Source of the DNA: Synergistaceae bacterium
GTDB lineage: Bacteria > Synergistota > Synergistia > Synergistales > Aminobacteriaceae
Reading direction: 5' to 3'
Length of the DNA: 5,877 nucleotides
Assembly (NCBI GenBank): GCA_017475805.1
Contig: JAFVEW010000071.1
Coordinates: 1-5,877 of the forward strand
The notes beneath the pieces are model-generated. The model was not told the origin of the DNA. It saw nothing but the letters and a program-made list of their open reading frames with translations, and did not search any database. Made by a program: the position numbers and the translations under genes. The stretch's first letter is position 1, and the number at the start of each line of letters is the position of its first letter. Of this stretch, positions 1 to 5,049 are shown in pieces.

Positions 1-158
1 AAAAATCGGAGAAATTGAGAAAACTCTAGAATGATAAAAAATTATCTGCTCAATGCGAGTAGAGAATCTTTTTACCCTAACATTCCCGTTTGAAGAACAA
101 GCCGCTGCATTCTCGTGACTTTTGTCGTGAATAAAACGGCTGACTTTATATTCCTTAC

Positions 159-317
159 TTATACATATGTTGTAATAACCATGACGTGAGAAAATGAAAT
201 AGTCAAATCACATTTTGTCCGTATTGCGTGCAAATCATCGCGTTTAGTCCTTGCCTCGTTCAACAAATATTTCTTGCCTTTAGGTTTAGAATTTTTAACT
301 TGAGCCTCGCTTAACAT
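159..317 (-). pseudogene. Truncated P4-type tyrosine integrase, N-terminal fragment
   Basis: A 52-codon frame starts at ATG 317-315 and ends at TAA 161-159. Residues 2-17 read LSEAQVKNSKPKGKKY, followed by LLNEA. This matches the opening of P4-type integrases, whose arm-DNA-binding domain (DUF4102 type) begins with a pattern like LTDxxIKNAKPKxKxYKL followed by a GLYL strand. After about residue 22 the similarity stops: the expected GLYL strand, core-binding domain and the R-H-R-Y catalytic domain (about 400 residues in intact members) are all missing. The remaining 30 residues look like unrelated sequence joined after a deletion. The start has a near-perfect Shine-Dalgarno, so the fragment is a broken gene, not a chance frame. 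It sits 142 bp from the 3' end of tRNA-Thr on the same strand and points away from it, the usual place for the integrase of a tRNA-targeting element. The family call is from memory of the motif, not a search. Confidence 0.6.
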
Positions 318-327
318 AAAACACCAT

Positions 328-334
328 CCTCCTT
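328..334 (-). promoter_or_regulatory. Strong Shine-Dalgarno of the integrase remnant
   Basis: AAGGAGG on the minus strand, ten bases before the ATG at 317. It fixes the start of the integrase fragment and shows that this was once a translated gene. Confidence 0.6.
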
Positions 335-346
335 TATGCGCCTGCT

Positions 347-390
347 TGTAGAAAGAAAATCGCGTGAAACTTTTCTACAGCTTTCCTACA
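347..390. repeat. TGTAGAAA-type short repeats, possible integrase arm sites
   Basis: Three copies of a short motif lie between the integrase start and the tRNA: TGTAGAAA at 347-354, its inverse TTTCTACA at 372-379, and a near copy TTTCCTACA at 382-390. The first two form a perfect 8-bp inverted repeat around a 17-bp spacer; the last two are near-direct repeats. Clusters of short sites in this position are typical of arm-type integrase or excisionase binding sites next to an attachment core. That role is inferred from position only; a chance cluster in AT-rich DNA or a hairpin in the integrase leader are alternatives. Confidence 0.35.
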
Positions 391-458
391 ATGGGAGGAG
401 AACATACTTCTGTGAAAGGATAACGAAAGGCTTAAACACTGTAGTAACAAACAAACGG

Positions 459-530
459 AGCCGGTGAACAGATTCGAACTGTTGACCTGCGCATTACGAG
501 TGCGCTGCTCTACCTCTGAGCCACACCGGC
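459..530 (-). tRNA. tRNA-Thr (anticodon CGU)
   Basis: Read on the minus strand, 530 to 459 folds into a complete 72-nt cloverleaf. The acceptor arms GCCGGTG and CACCGGC pair over 7 bp; the D arm is GCTC/GAGC with loop AGAGGTA; the anticodon stem GCGCA/TGCGC encloses loop CTCGTAA, placing CGT at positions 34-36; the variable loop is AGGTC; the T arm AACAG/CTGTT carries loop TTCGAAT. Anticodon CGU decodes ACG, threonine. The discriminator base is U (459). The next bases are CCG, not CCA, so the mature 3' end must be completed by nucleotidyltransferase. It has its own promoter upstream (553-581) and its 3' end borders the integrase remnant, which suggests it served as an integration target. Confidence 0.95.
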
Positions 531-552
531 CTCAATGAAATCACATTTGGGT

Positions 553-581
553 ATTCTATCAGCGTTTGAAATTTTTGGCAA
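553..581 (-). promoter_or_regulatory. Promoter of tRNA-Thr
   Basis: On the minus strand TTGCCA (581-576) and TAGAAT (558-553) are separated by exactly 17 bases; each matches the sigma-70 consensus at five of six positions. Transcription would start around 546-543, giving a leader of roughly 15 bases before the tRNA at 530. It lies between dus and the tRNA, so the tRNA can be expressed independently of the upstream operon. Confidence 0.65.
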
Positions 582-603
582 GTATTTACGGTCAATTATT
601 GAG

Positions 604-1539
604 TTAATTTTTCAAAATTTTTATAATTTCTTCAAGACTTGTTGACATGCAAGCTAAATTTCTTTTCTCAGCTGAACCGTGCGAAAATCTTAACACAGCA
701 CCTGCAAATCTTTTCATAGCGATCAAGGCTTTATGTTCGCCCGCAATTTCTTCAGCTCGGCGCGCAAAATTTATTAAAATCTCTACACGTTCGTCAAAAT
801 CCCGATTTATGCCGCGATATTCTTCAAATAAAAACGGATTAGCTATCGCTCCTCTTGCCAACATTACGCAGACACAGCCGTAAGAAAAATATTCGTCAAT
901 ATCTTCGACTGTTTTAACATCGCCGCTCGCACTAATTAAATTAGGAAAATTTTTAGCCGCGATTTTCAAAATATTTTTGTCGGCTAATCCCTCATAACGT
1001 TGCGCTGCAGTTCGACCGTGAACGCATATATTATCGGCACCTGAATTTGCTAAGATTTCTATAAAATTTAATGTCTCGCTTTCTTTTTCGAGTTTACGAA
1101 TTTTAACCCAAACAGAAAGATTTAATTTTTTTAATTCTCTGACCATGTTCGCGGCAGTTTCAGGGCGTTTTAATAGAGCAGCTCCGCAAAAATTTTTCGT
1201 TATTTTAGGCATCGGGCAAGCCATGTTAATTCCGAACGCAAAAAAATTTTCGCAAGCCTCACGAACTTTCAAAGCTCCTGAAATTAAAACTTTTTCGTCG
1301 GGCGCAAACAGCTGAACAACAAGGGGCTTTTCAAGTTTTGAAGTTTTTAGCATCTCGAAAGTTTTTTGATTGTCGCGAACAAGACCCGCACAGCTAATCA
1401 TTTCTGTGTGAGTTAAATCCGCGCCGTGCTGAGAAAAGAATTCTCGGACAGGAAGCGTCGTAACACCAGCAAGCGGAGCAAGAGCAAGGCAATTAGGAGT
1501 TAGGAGTGAGGAGTTAGGAATTAAAATATTTCTTTTCAC
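604..1539 (-). CDS. dusB: tRNA-dihydrouridine synthase, DusB-like
   Basis: 311-residue FMN enzyme that reduces uridine to dihydrouridine in the D-loop of tRNAs, in the cytoplasm, using NAD(P)H. Family signatures appear in order: LAPLAGVT (residues 20-26) at the first barrel strand; NMACPMPKI (105-113), with Cys108 as the catalytic cysteine; GAALLKRPE (119-127); VKIR (145-148), including the FMN-contacting lysine; VHGRTAAQRYEG (173-184); ASGDV (204-208); and MLARGAIANPFLF (226-238), the phosphate-binding end of the barrel. The C-terminal helical tRNA-binding domain is compact. The start is GTG at 1539-1537. No in-frame start exists nearer the barrel, and the next Met (47) would remove LAPLAGVT. 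The first 17 residues are unusual: most are encoded by a 7-bp tandem repeat giving IPNSSLLTPN. It is the last gene of an operon, 7 bp after coaX. The DusB subtype is assigned from the NMxCP/GxALL pattern and is less certain than the family. Confidence 0.92.
   Translation of the reverse strand: MKRNILIPNSSLLTPNCLALAPLAGVTTLPVREFFSQHGADLTHTEMISCAGLVRDNQKTFEMLKTSKLEKPLVVQLFAPDEKVLISGALKVREACENFFAFGINMACPMPKITKNFCGAALLKRPETAANMVRELKKLNLSVWVKIRKLEKESETLNFIEILANSGADNICVHGRTAAQRYEGLADKNILKIAAKNFPNLISASGDVKTVEDIDEYFSYGCVCVMLARGAIANPFLFEEYRGINRDFDERVEILINFARRAEEIAGEHKALIAMKRFAGAVLRFSHGSAEKRNLACMSTSLEEIIKILKN
1493..1520. repeat. Heptamer tandem repeat inside the dus start
   Basis: Four adjacent 7-bp units on the plus strand: TTAGGAG, TTAGGAG, TGAGGAG, TTAGGAA. 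The array is bounded by AATT on the left and TT on the right. It lies inside the dus coding frame and encodes most of residues 7-16. Seven is not a multiple of three, so gain or loss of one unit would shift the dus frame. Heptamers of this composition resemble the short tandem repeats scattered in some bacterial genomes; whether it recurs elsewhere in this genome cannot be seen here. Confidence 0.8.
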
Positions 1540-1556
1540 TTTCTATCTAATTCCTA
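1515..1556 (-). promoter_or_regulatory. Inverted repeat spanning the dus ribosome binding site and start
   Basis: In the minus-strand transcript TAGGAATT (1556-1549) can pair perfectly over 8 bp with AATTCCTA (1522-1515), closing a 26-base loop that contains the GTG start. The left arm holds the only Shine-Dalgarno-like sequence for dus (AGGA, about 12 bases before GTG) and overlaps the coaX stop codon; the right arm is the first heptamer unit. The pairing could lower dus translation unless ribosomes finishing coaX open it. The arms are seen; the regulatory role is inference. Confidence 0.35.
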
Positions 1557-2308
1557 GTTAAAATTAATTTTAAGCCTTCGAGCATTAGCCAATTATCGAC
1601 AACGTCAATATTTTTAGAAACTTTCTTCATTAATCCAGCGTGGCCTCCTGTTGCTATAACTTTTGAATTTTCGAGACCCGGATTTGCTTTTATCATCTCG
1701 ATAATTCTATCCGTAAGCCCTGCGTTTCCGAATAAAATTCCTGATTGAATAGCCTCTTCCGTGTTTTTGCCGATGACATTTTCAGGAACTTTCAACGCGA
1801 CTTGCGGCAGTTTTGCGGCCTTTGAGAATAATGCAGAAATTCCCGACTGCAAACCCGGCGCGATTGCTCCTCCTAAATAATCTCCTTCGGGTGATACTAC
1901 ATCGAAAGTTATAGCCGTTCCATAATCCGCAACGATTAAAGGCGCACCGTATTTCTCACGGCCTGCGAGAGCGTTTACGATTCTGTCTGCTCCGACCTCG
2001 TTAGGATTTTTCACTAAAATCTTCATGCCCGTATTAGTTTTAGCGTTGACTTGCAAAGGATCAACGTTGAAATAATTTTTAATTGCCTCAGTCATCGAAA
2101 AGTCTAACGAAGGAACAACCGAAGCAAAAGCCGCGCCTTTAATTTCAGAGGGCTTAATATTTTTCGTTGCGAGCAAGTTTAATAAATAGATTCCGAGTTC
2201 GTCCGCCGTGTGAAGAATTGACGATAGCCGCCAATGAGCGATTAAATTATCGTCGTCGAAAATTCCTACTACTGTCGTTGTGTTGCCTGTATCGATTACT
2301 AAAATCAT
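1547..2308 (-). CDS. coaX: Type III pantothenate kinase
   Basis: 253 residues, the normal length for CoaX, which phosphorylates pantothenate with ATP in the first step of coenzyme A synthesis. It belongs to the ASKHA fold, needs a monovalent cation and is not feedback-inhibited by CoA. Motifs: DTGNT (6-10), the phosphate-1 loop; GADR (106-109) before the pantothenate site; ADYGTA (127-132), the second phosphate motif with the candidate catalytic Asp128 region; GGAIAPG (146-152); ATGGHAG (219-225), the adenosine motif; and a final LEGL (243-246). No key residue appears lost. The ATG at 2308 gives the canonical MxLxIDxGNT start and is preceded by a good Shine-Dalgarno. It begins one base after the stop of the flavoprotein gene and ends 7 bases before dus, so all three are probably translated from one mRNA. 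The C-terminal codons and stop overlap one arm of the dus inverted repeat. Confidence 0.96.
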   Translation of the reverse strand: MILVIDTGNTTTVVGIFDDDNLIAHWRLSSILHTADELGIYLLNLLATKNIKPSEIKGAAFASVVPSLDFSMTEAIKNYFNVDPLQVNAKTNTGMKILVKNPNEVGADRIVNALAGREKYGAPLIVADYGTAITFDVVSPEGDYLGGAIAPGLQSGISALFSKAAKLPQVALKVPENVIGKNTEEAIQSGILFGNAGLTDRIIEMIKANPGLENSKVIATGGHAGLMKKVSKNIDVVDNWLMLEGLKLILTRN

Positions 2309-2309
2309 T

Positions 2310-3545
2310 TTAATTTACTCCTCCTGCTACGTATCCTGTACTCCAACAAATTTGAAGATTGAAGCCGCCTGACGGGCCGTTTAAGTCTAAGATTTCACCT
2401 GCAAAGTATAAATTATCGCAGATTTTTGATTTCATTGTAGCAGGGTCTATTTCTTTCAAGCTCACACCGCCCTTAGTTACAACGGCGTTATTAAAGCTCC
2501 AGAGGCCGTTGACGTTCATGCGAATATCTTTTAATAAATTTGCTAAATCTGAAATTTCTTCATTTGAGATATATTCGACCGGCTTATCTTCCGGAACGTC
2601 GGAAAGTTCTAAAATTAATTTAAACATTTCCGCAGGCACAAGCAAACGAACGAGCCCGTGAAATCTTCGCTTGCCGTAAAATTGTTTAATGTCGCGTTTA
2701 ATTCTTTCAGTTAAAATTTCGTTAGTTAAAGTCGGTTTTAAGTCAAGAGAAAATTGTAATTCTCCCTCCCAATCAGGAACATGTGAGCTTAAATCCATGA
2801 CAATAGGCCCGCTGACTCCAAAATTTGTAAATTCCATTTCGCCGAAACGTTCGTCAATTTTTTTGCCGTCTAAAATTACATTTAATCTTATATTTCTTAA
2901 ATTACAGCCCGAAGCTAATTTAACCCAAGTTTCTTTTGTTCGTATCGGAACGAGAGCCGGAAATAATTTCGTTATCGTGTGTCCGGCCTGCTGAGCAAAA
3001 GTATAGCCGTCGCCTGTCGAACCTGTTTTAGGGTAAGACTTGCCGCCCGTTGCGATGATATATTTGTCGGCCGTATATTCGTCATTCTCAGTGATGACGC
3101 ATTGAATATGAGAATCTTTGACTTTTAAGGCTTTAACGGGAGTTGAACGCATGATTTTAACGTTAAATTTTTTACATTGCATTATCAAAGCGTCAAGAAC
3201 TCTTTGCGAACCGCCGAGTGTTTGTGCAGGGAAAATTCTTTTGCCTCGTTCTTCAACTGACTCAACGCCGATTTTATTAAAAAATTTCACTGTATCAGCG
3301 GGGCTAAACTTGCTGAAAGCTGAATATAAAAATTTCCCGTTTTCTCCGTATTTAGATATAAAAACATTAATGTCAGGTTCTGCGTTCGTGAAGTTACAGC
3401 GTCCTTTGCCTGAAATTAAAACTTTCTCGCCGACCGAGTGATTTTTTTCAGCTATTGCTACGTTTTGACCAAGTGAAGCAGCCCTGATTGCCGCCATTAA
3501 ACCTGCAGCACCGCCGCCGATTATTAAAGTGTCGAATTTTTCCAT
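2310..3545 (-). CDS. HI0933/BaiN-family NAD(P)/FAD-dependent oxidoreductase
   Basis: 411-residue cytoplasmic flavoprotein of the HI0933 (YhiN/BaiN) family, close to the family's usual 400 or so residues. The N-terminus DTLIIGGGAAGLMAA (5-19) is the dinucleotide-binding Rossmann loop for FAD, and IAEKN (31-35) ends in the acidic ribose contact. The family-specific motif VLISGKGRCNFTN spans 42-54. ATGGKSYPKTGSTGDGY (165-181) is the second FAD motif, FTNFGVSGP (239-247) follows in the inserted domain, and VTKGGV (356-361), then FAGEILDLNGPSGGFNLQ (381-398) form the C-terminal FAD site. The physiological reaction of this family is poorly defined: one clostridial member was described in bile acid metabolism, but most genomes carrying the family do not make secondary bile acids, so I assign no substrate. 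The start is ATG 3545. A purine-rich GGAG lies 18 bases upstream, farther than ideal. It is first in the operon with coaX and dus; no cysteine-rich or signal region suggests export. Confidence 0.93.
   Translation of the reverse strand: MEKFDTLIIGGGAAGLMAAIRAASLGQNVAIAEKNHSVGEKVLISGKGRCNFTNAEPDINVFISKYGENGKFLYSAFSKFSPADTVKFFNKIGVESVEERGKRIFPAQTLGGSQRVLDALIMQCKKFNVKIMRSTPVKALKVKDSHIQCVITENDEYTADKYIIATGGKSYPKTGSTGDGYTFAQQAGHTITKLFPALVPIRTKETWVKLASGCNLRNIRLNVILDGKKIDERFGEMEFTNFGVSGPIVMDLSSHVPDWEGELQFSLDLKPTLTNEILTERIKRDIKQFYGKRRFHGLVRLLVPAEMFKLILELSDVPEDKPVEYISNEEISDLANLLKDIRMNVNGLWSFNNAVVTKGGVSLKEIDPATMKSKICDNLYFAGEILDLNGPSGGFNLQICWSTGYVAGGVN
2318..2324 (-). promoter_or_regulatory. Ribosome binding site of coaX
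   Basis: GGAGGAG on the minus strand, nine bases before the coaX ATG and inside the last codons of the upstream flavoprotein gene. It supports the chosen start and independent initiation despite the one-base gap. Confidence 0.7.
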
Positions 3546-3557
3546 GTTTTATATTTT

Positions 3558-3586
3558 TTCACGCTCCGTTAATTTTATGTTATAAT
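3558..3586 (+). promoter_or_regulatory. Promoter-like sequence facing away from the flavoprotein gene
   Basis: On the plus strand TTCACG (3558-3563, four of six matches) and a perfect TATAAT (3581-3586) are 17 bases apart. It would transcribe rightward into the spacer and then antisense to tatC, where I see no plus-strand gene. In DNA this AT-rich a TATAAT arises easily by chance, so the call is weak. On the opposite strand the same bases offer TATTAT, which may be the true -10 of the flavoprotein operon. Confidence 0.25.
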
Positions 3587-3633
3587 ACCAACCAAACAAT
3601 TTTTATTAAAAATTATCTAGAAAAAATTAACTT

Positions 3634-3657
3634 TTTATTACTACATTTATTACTACA
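3634..3657. repeat. Perfect 12-bp tandem duplication
   Basis: TTTATTACTACA occurs at 3634-3645 and again, unchanged, at 3646-3657. An 11-of-12 copy, TTTGTTACTACA, lies on the minus strand at 451-440, eight bases beyond the 3' end of tRNA-Thr, and a 10-of-12 copy at 180-169 region. It may be a protein-binding site or simple duplication; I cannot assign a role. Confidence 0.55.
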
Positions 3658-3765
3658 AAAATCTTAATCTTATTTAGAGTTCGCAAAATTTTATAAATTA
3701 ATTTCATAAATAAACCGCGAAAAAATTTTTTTTAATATGCCGTTCGATTATTCAAATCTTATTTT

Positions 3766-4494
3766 TTAATTTTTAACATGCGAGGCAAAACGACATACTT
3801 GAACGCCTGCTTCATATAAAAACATCATCGGAATACCTAAAGCTACCTGAGATATAACGTCAGGAGGCGTAAGAATAGCAGCAAGCGTAAACACTCCTAA
3901 GATTACATATTTCCTTTTTGAAGCAAGCATTTGATAATTTGTCCAGCCGATTTTAGTAGTGATATATAAAAACACAGGCAGCTGAAAAGCAGCACCGAAC
4001 GGTAAAATAAACCCGAATAAAAATCCAACGTATCTATCAAGCGATAACATCGGTCTCGCTAAATTATCTCCTGCTATTAAAAAGAAATCCACCGCAAAAG
4101 AATATACAGCAGCGTAACAAAATAAAACTCCCAGCAAAAATAAAAATAAAGCAACGAAAAATATTATCTTGAAAGCCCGCTTTTCTTTGGGATAAAGCGC
4201 AGGTTTTATAAAGCTCCAAAACTGCCAAATAATCACAGGGCTTGCAAAAATCACAGCGACAATAAGAGAAACTTTGATTTTCGTTATAAACGCTTCAGAC
4301 ATTGCCGTGTAAATAATTTCTATGCCGCGATTTTTTATAGGAGTTATGATTAACTTCATTATAAAATCTATAGCAAAAGAATAGACAAGAAAAAAAGCCG
4401 CCGCCACCGCAGCAGCTGAAATCACAAATGCCCTTCTTAACGCGATTAAATGTGATAATAAAGGAGCTTTATTTTCTTCATCGACAGACGTCAT
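3766..4494 (-). CDS. tatC: Sec-independent protein translocase subunit TatC
   Basis: 242-residue polytopic inner-membrane protein; with TatB it forms the receptor for folded proteins bearing a twin-arginine signal peptide. Six membrane segments can be placed at about residues 22-48, 68-92, 108-133, 153-178, 196-212 and 214-233. Conserved landmarks: HLIALRR (15-21) in the cytoplasmic N-terminus; FIKPALYPKEKR (95-106) in the first cytoplasmic loop, with Glu104 matching the signal-peptide-binding Glu103 of E. coli; FQLPV (170-174); and LTPPDVISQ (208-216). Oddity: the N-terminal motif is normally HLxELR, and the Glu (E15 in E. coli, reported as part of the signal peptide site) is Ala18 here, encoded GCG, one base from GAG. 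The conserved intramembrane Glu of FELP is Gln171. The ATG lies in the overlap ATGA with the tatA stop and has no clear Shine-Dalgarno, so translation is probably coupled to tatA. Last gene of the tat cluster. Confidence 0.95.
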   Translation of the reverse strand: MTSVDEENKAPLLSHLIALRRAFVISAAAVAAAFFLVYSFAIDFIMKLIITPIKNRGIEIIYTAMSEAFITKIKVSLIVAVIFASPVIIWQFWSFIKPALYPKEKRAFKIIFFVALFLFLLGVLFCYAAVYSFAVDFFLIAGDNLARPMLSLDRYVGFLFGFILPFGAAFQLPVFLYITTKIGWTNYQMLASKRKYVILGVFTLAAILTPPDVISQVALGIPMMFLYEAGVQVCRFASHVKN

Positions 4495-4673
4495 GATTTT
4501 GTTTCTGCTTCTATTTCTTCTGATGATGATTTAGAGTCTGTTCCCTGAAGTTCAGTTTTGAAATCTTTAATGCTTCGTCCAAGAGCTTTGCCGACGCCTG
4601 ATAATTTATTTCCGCCGAATAAAACAAGAGCCAAGAATATTAATAATAATATTTCAGTTATTCCCAAGTGCAT
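4491..4673 (-). CDS. tatA: Twin-arginine translocase subunit TatA
   Basis: 60-residue protein with the standard TatA build: a very short periplasmic N-terminus, one transmembrane helix (about residues 5-19, ITEILLLIFLALVLF), the hinge FGG (19-21), an amphipathic helix NKLSGVGKALGRSIKDFK (22-39) rich in Gly and Lys, and a short acidic tail. TatA oligomers are recruited to the TatBC-substrate complex and form the transport path. The FG pair and the polar residue near the start of the helix (Glu7) are present. Length is at the short end of the family (roughly 60-90). It starts at ATG 4673 with AAGGAAGG ten bases upstream, 35 bp after the TatB-like gene, and its TGA overlaps the tatC start. The presence of the FGG hinge rather than GP distinguishes it from its neighbour. 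Confidence 0.93.
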   Translation of the reverse strand: MHLGITEILLLIFLALVLFGGNKLSGVGKALGRSIKDFKTELQGTDSKSSSEEIEAETKS

Positions 4674-4683
4674 AAAAAATATT

Positions 4684-4691
4684 CCTTCCTT
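4684..4691 (-). promoter_or_regulatory. Ribosome binding site of tatA
   Basis: AAGGAAGG on the minus strand, ten bases before the tatA ATG. It is the clearest ribosome binding site in the tat cluster, which fits TatA being needed in excess over TatB and TatC. Confidence 0.55.
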
Positions 4692-4708
4692 AAAAAAATT
4701 ATTTATAT

Positions 4709-5020
4709 TTATTTTTTCAGAGCTTGATTAATTTCACTCGTGCTGTCTGCAATGTTTTCTGAGACGGTTTTGACTTCTTTTGAAATATCTACGTCTGAAT
4801 TTAGCTGCTTAAATTCTCGATTTATATTTTCACGAGTGTCGTTAAAATCTTTTTCAAGCTCTTCCCAAGCAAATTCCGATTTGACTTCTTTGATTAGAAG
4901 CCGAAAGTTTCTGAACTGACGCCCTAACCACCTGGCGACCTTCGGAAGGTCTTTCGGCCCTACAACCAAAAAAGCAATCAGAAATATAATTAATAACTCT
5001 GAAAGTCCGACGTTAAACAA
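4709..5020 (-). CDS. tatB: TatB-like twin-arginine translocase subunit
   Basis: 103 residues beginning MFNVGLSELLIIFLIAFLVV, the pattern of TatB (MFDIGFSELL in E. coli). One transmembrane helix covers about residues 5-20; the hinge is GP (21-22), typical of TatB, where TatA has FG; an amphipathic helix follows (KDLPKVARWLGRQFRNF, 23-39) and then a long, charged, mostly helical tail (44-103) with heptad-like spacing (FAWEELEKDF and onward). TatB forms the substrate-binding complex with TatC. Presence of both a TatB-like and a TatA protein suggests a three-component TatABC system rather than the minimal TatAC type. The start codon is TTG (5020-5018), chosen because it gives the canonical MFxxGxSELL; no Shine-Dalgarno is visible before it, so initiation may depend on translation of the reductase gene 25 bases upstream. 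A second TatA paralogue is the alternative label. Confidence 0.88.
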   Translation of the reverse strand: MFNVGLSELLIIFLIAFLVVGPKDLPKVARWLGRQFRNFRLLIKEVKSEFAWEELEKDFNDTRENINREFKQLNSDVDISKEVKTVSENIADSTSEINQALKK

Positions 5021-5032
5021 AATTTTTTTATT

Positions 5033-5049
5033 CTAAAATTAAATTTTAG
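5033..5049. other. AT-rich palindrome at the reductase stop codon
   Basis: CTAAAATTAAATTTTAG is a perfect palindrome about its central A: 7-bp arms with a 3-base loop. It covers the reductase TAA (5048-5046) and most of the 25-base gap before tatB. On the transcribed minus strand it is followed by an A-rich, not T-rich, run, so it is not an intrinsic terminator. It could form a weak hairpin that affects transcript stability or tatB translation. Confidence 0.3.

Larger units (their letters stand above)
1..458. other. Gene-poor flank downstream of tRNA-Thr (decayed element)
   Basis: This 458-bp stretch lies on the 3' side of tRNA-Thr and holds no intact gene. Its supported contents are a truncated integrase start (159-317, minus) with its ribosome binding site, and short TGTAGAAA-type repeats at 347-390. 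All three plus-strand frames meet a stop within about the first 35 bases, so no plus-strand gene enters from the left. On the minus strand one frame is open from 207 to the left edge (69 codons) but contains no ATG and resembles nothing I recognise. The picture fits the decayed end of an integrated element rather than a functional intergenic region. Confidence 0.6.
3546..3765. other. AT-rich intergenic spacer between tatC and the flavoprotein operon
   Basis: This 220-bp gap is about 19% G+C by my count, far below its neighbours. It must hold the end of the tat transcript and the promoter of the flavoprotein-coaX-dus operon. I find no GC-rich hairpin followed by a T-run for tatC, so termination may be factor-dependent. 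For the minus-strand operon the only -10 candidate, TATTAT (3588-3583), lacks a good -35. Other contents are the 12-bp tandem repeat (3634-3657), an A6T8 tract (3720-3733) that would bend DNA, and a plus-strand promoter-like pair (3558-3586). Confidence 0.6.

Noticed and set aside
347..390. CRISPR array
   Set aside because: The repeats are only 8-9 bp, differ in orientation and spacing, and no cas gene is present.
531..603. Intrinsic terminator after dus
   Set aside because: Only a 5-bp TCAAT/ATTGA pairing with a one-base centre is present, with no T-run; the interval is better explained by the tRNA promoter.
647..883. Plus-strand open frame of 78 codons opposite dus
   Set aside because: It is the complement of a well-supported dus gene, with no family signature and no ribosome binding site of its own.
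2359..3441. Three plus-strand frames of 100-107 codons opposite the HI0933-family gene
   Set aside because: All are antisense shadows of a gene with clear FAD motifs; their translations show Ser/Lys/Phe-rich noise and no domain.
3627..3707. Minus-strand 26-codon frame starting MKLIYKILR
   Set aside because: It has no ribosome binding site, is made of AT-rich simple codons, and half of its C-terminus is the 12-bp tandem repeat; best explained as chance.
3680..3733. Terminator for the tat operon
   Set aside because: TTCGC/GCGAA arms are 32 bases apart with an AT-only interior, and the A6T8 tract lies on the wrong side to act as a terminator tail for the minus-strand transcript.
5021..5049. 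Intrinsic terminator between the reductase and tatB
   Set aside because: The palindrome is all but GC-free and is followed on the transcribed strand by A residues rather than a T-run.
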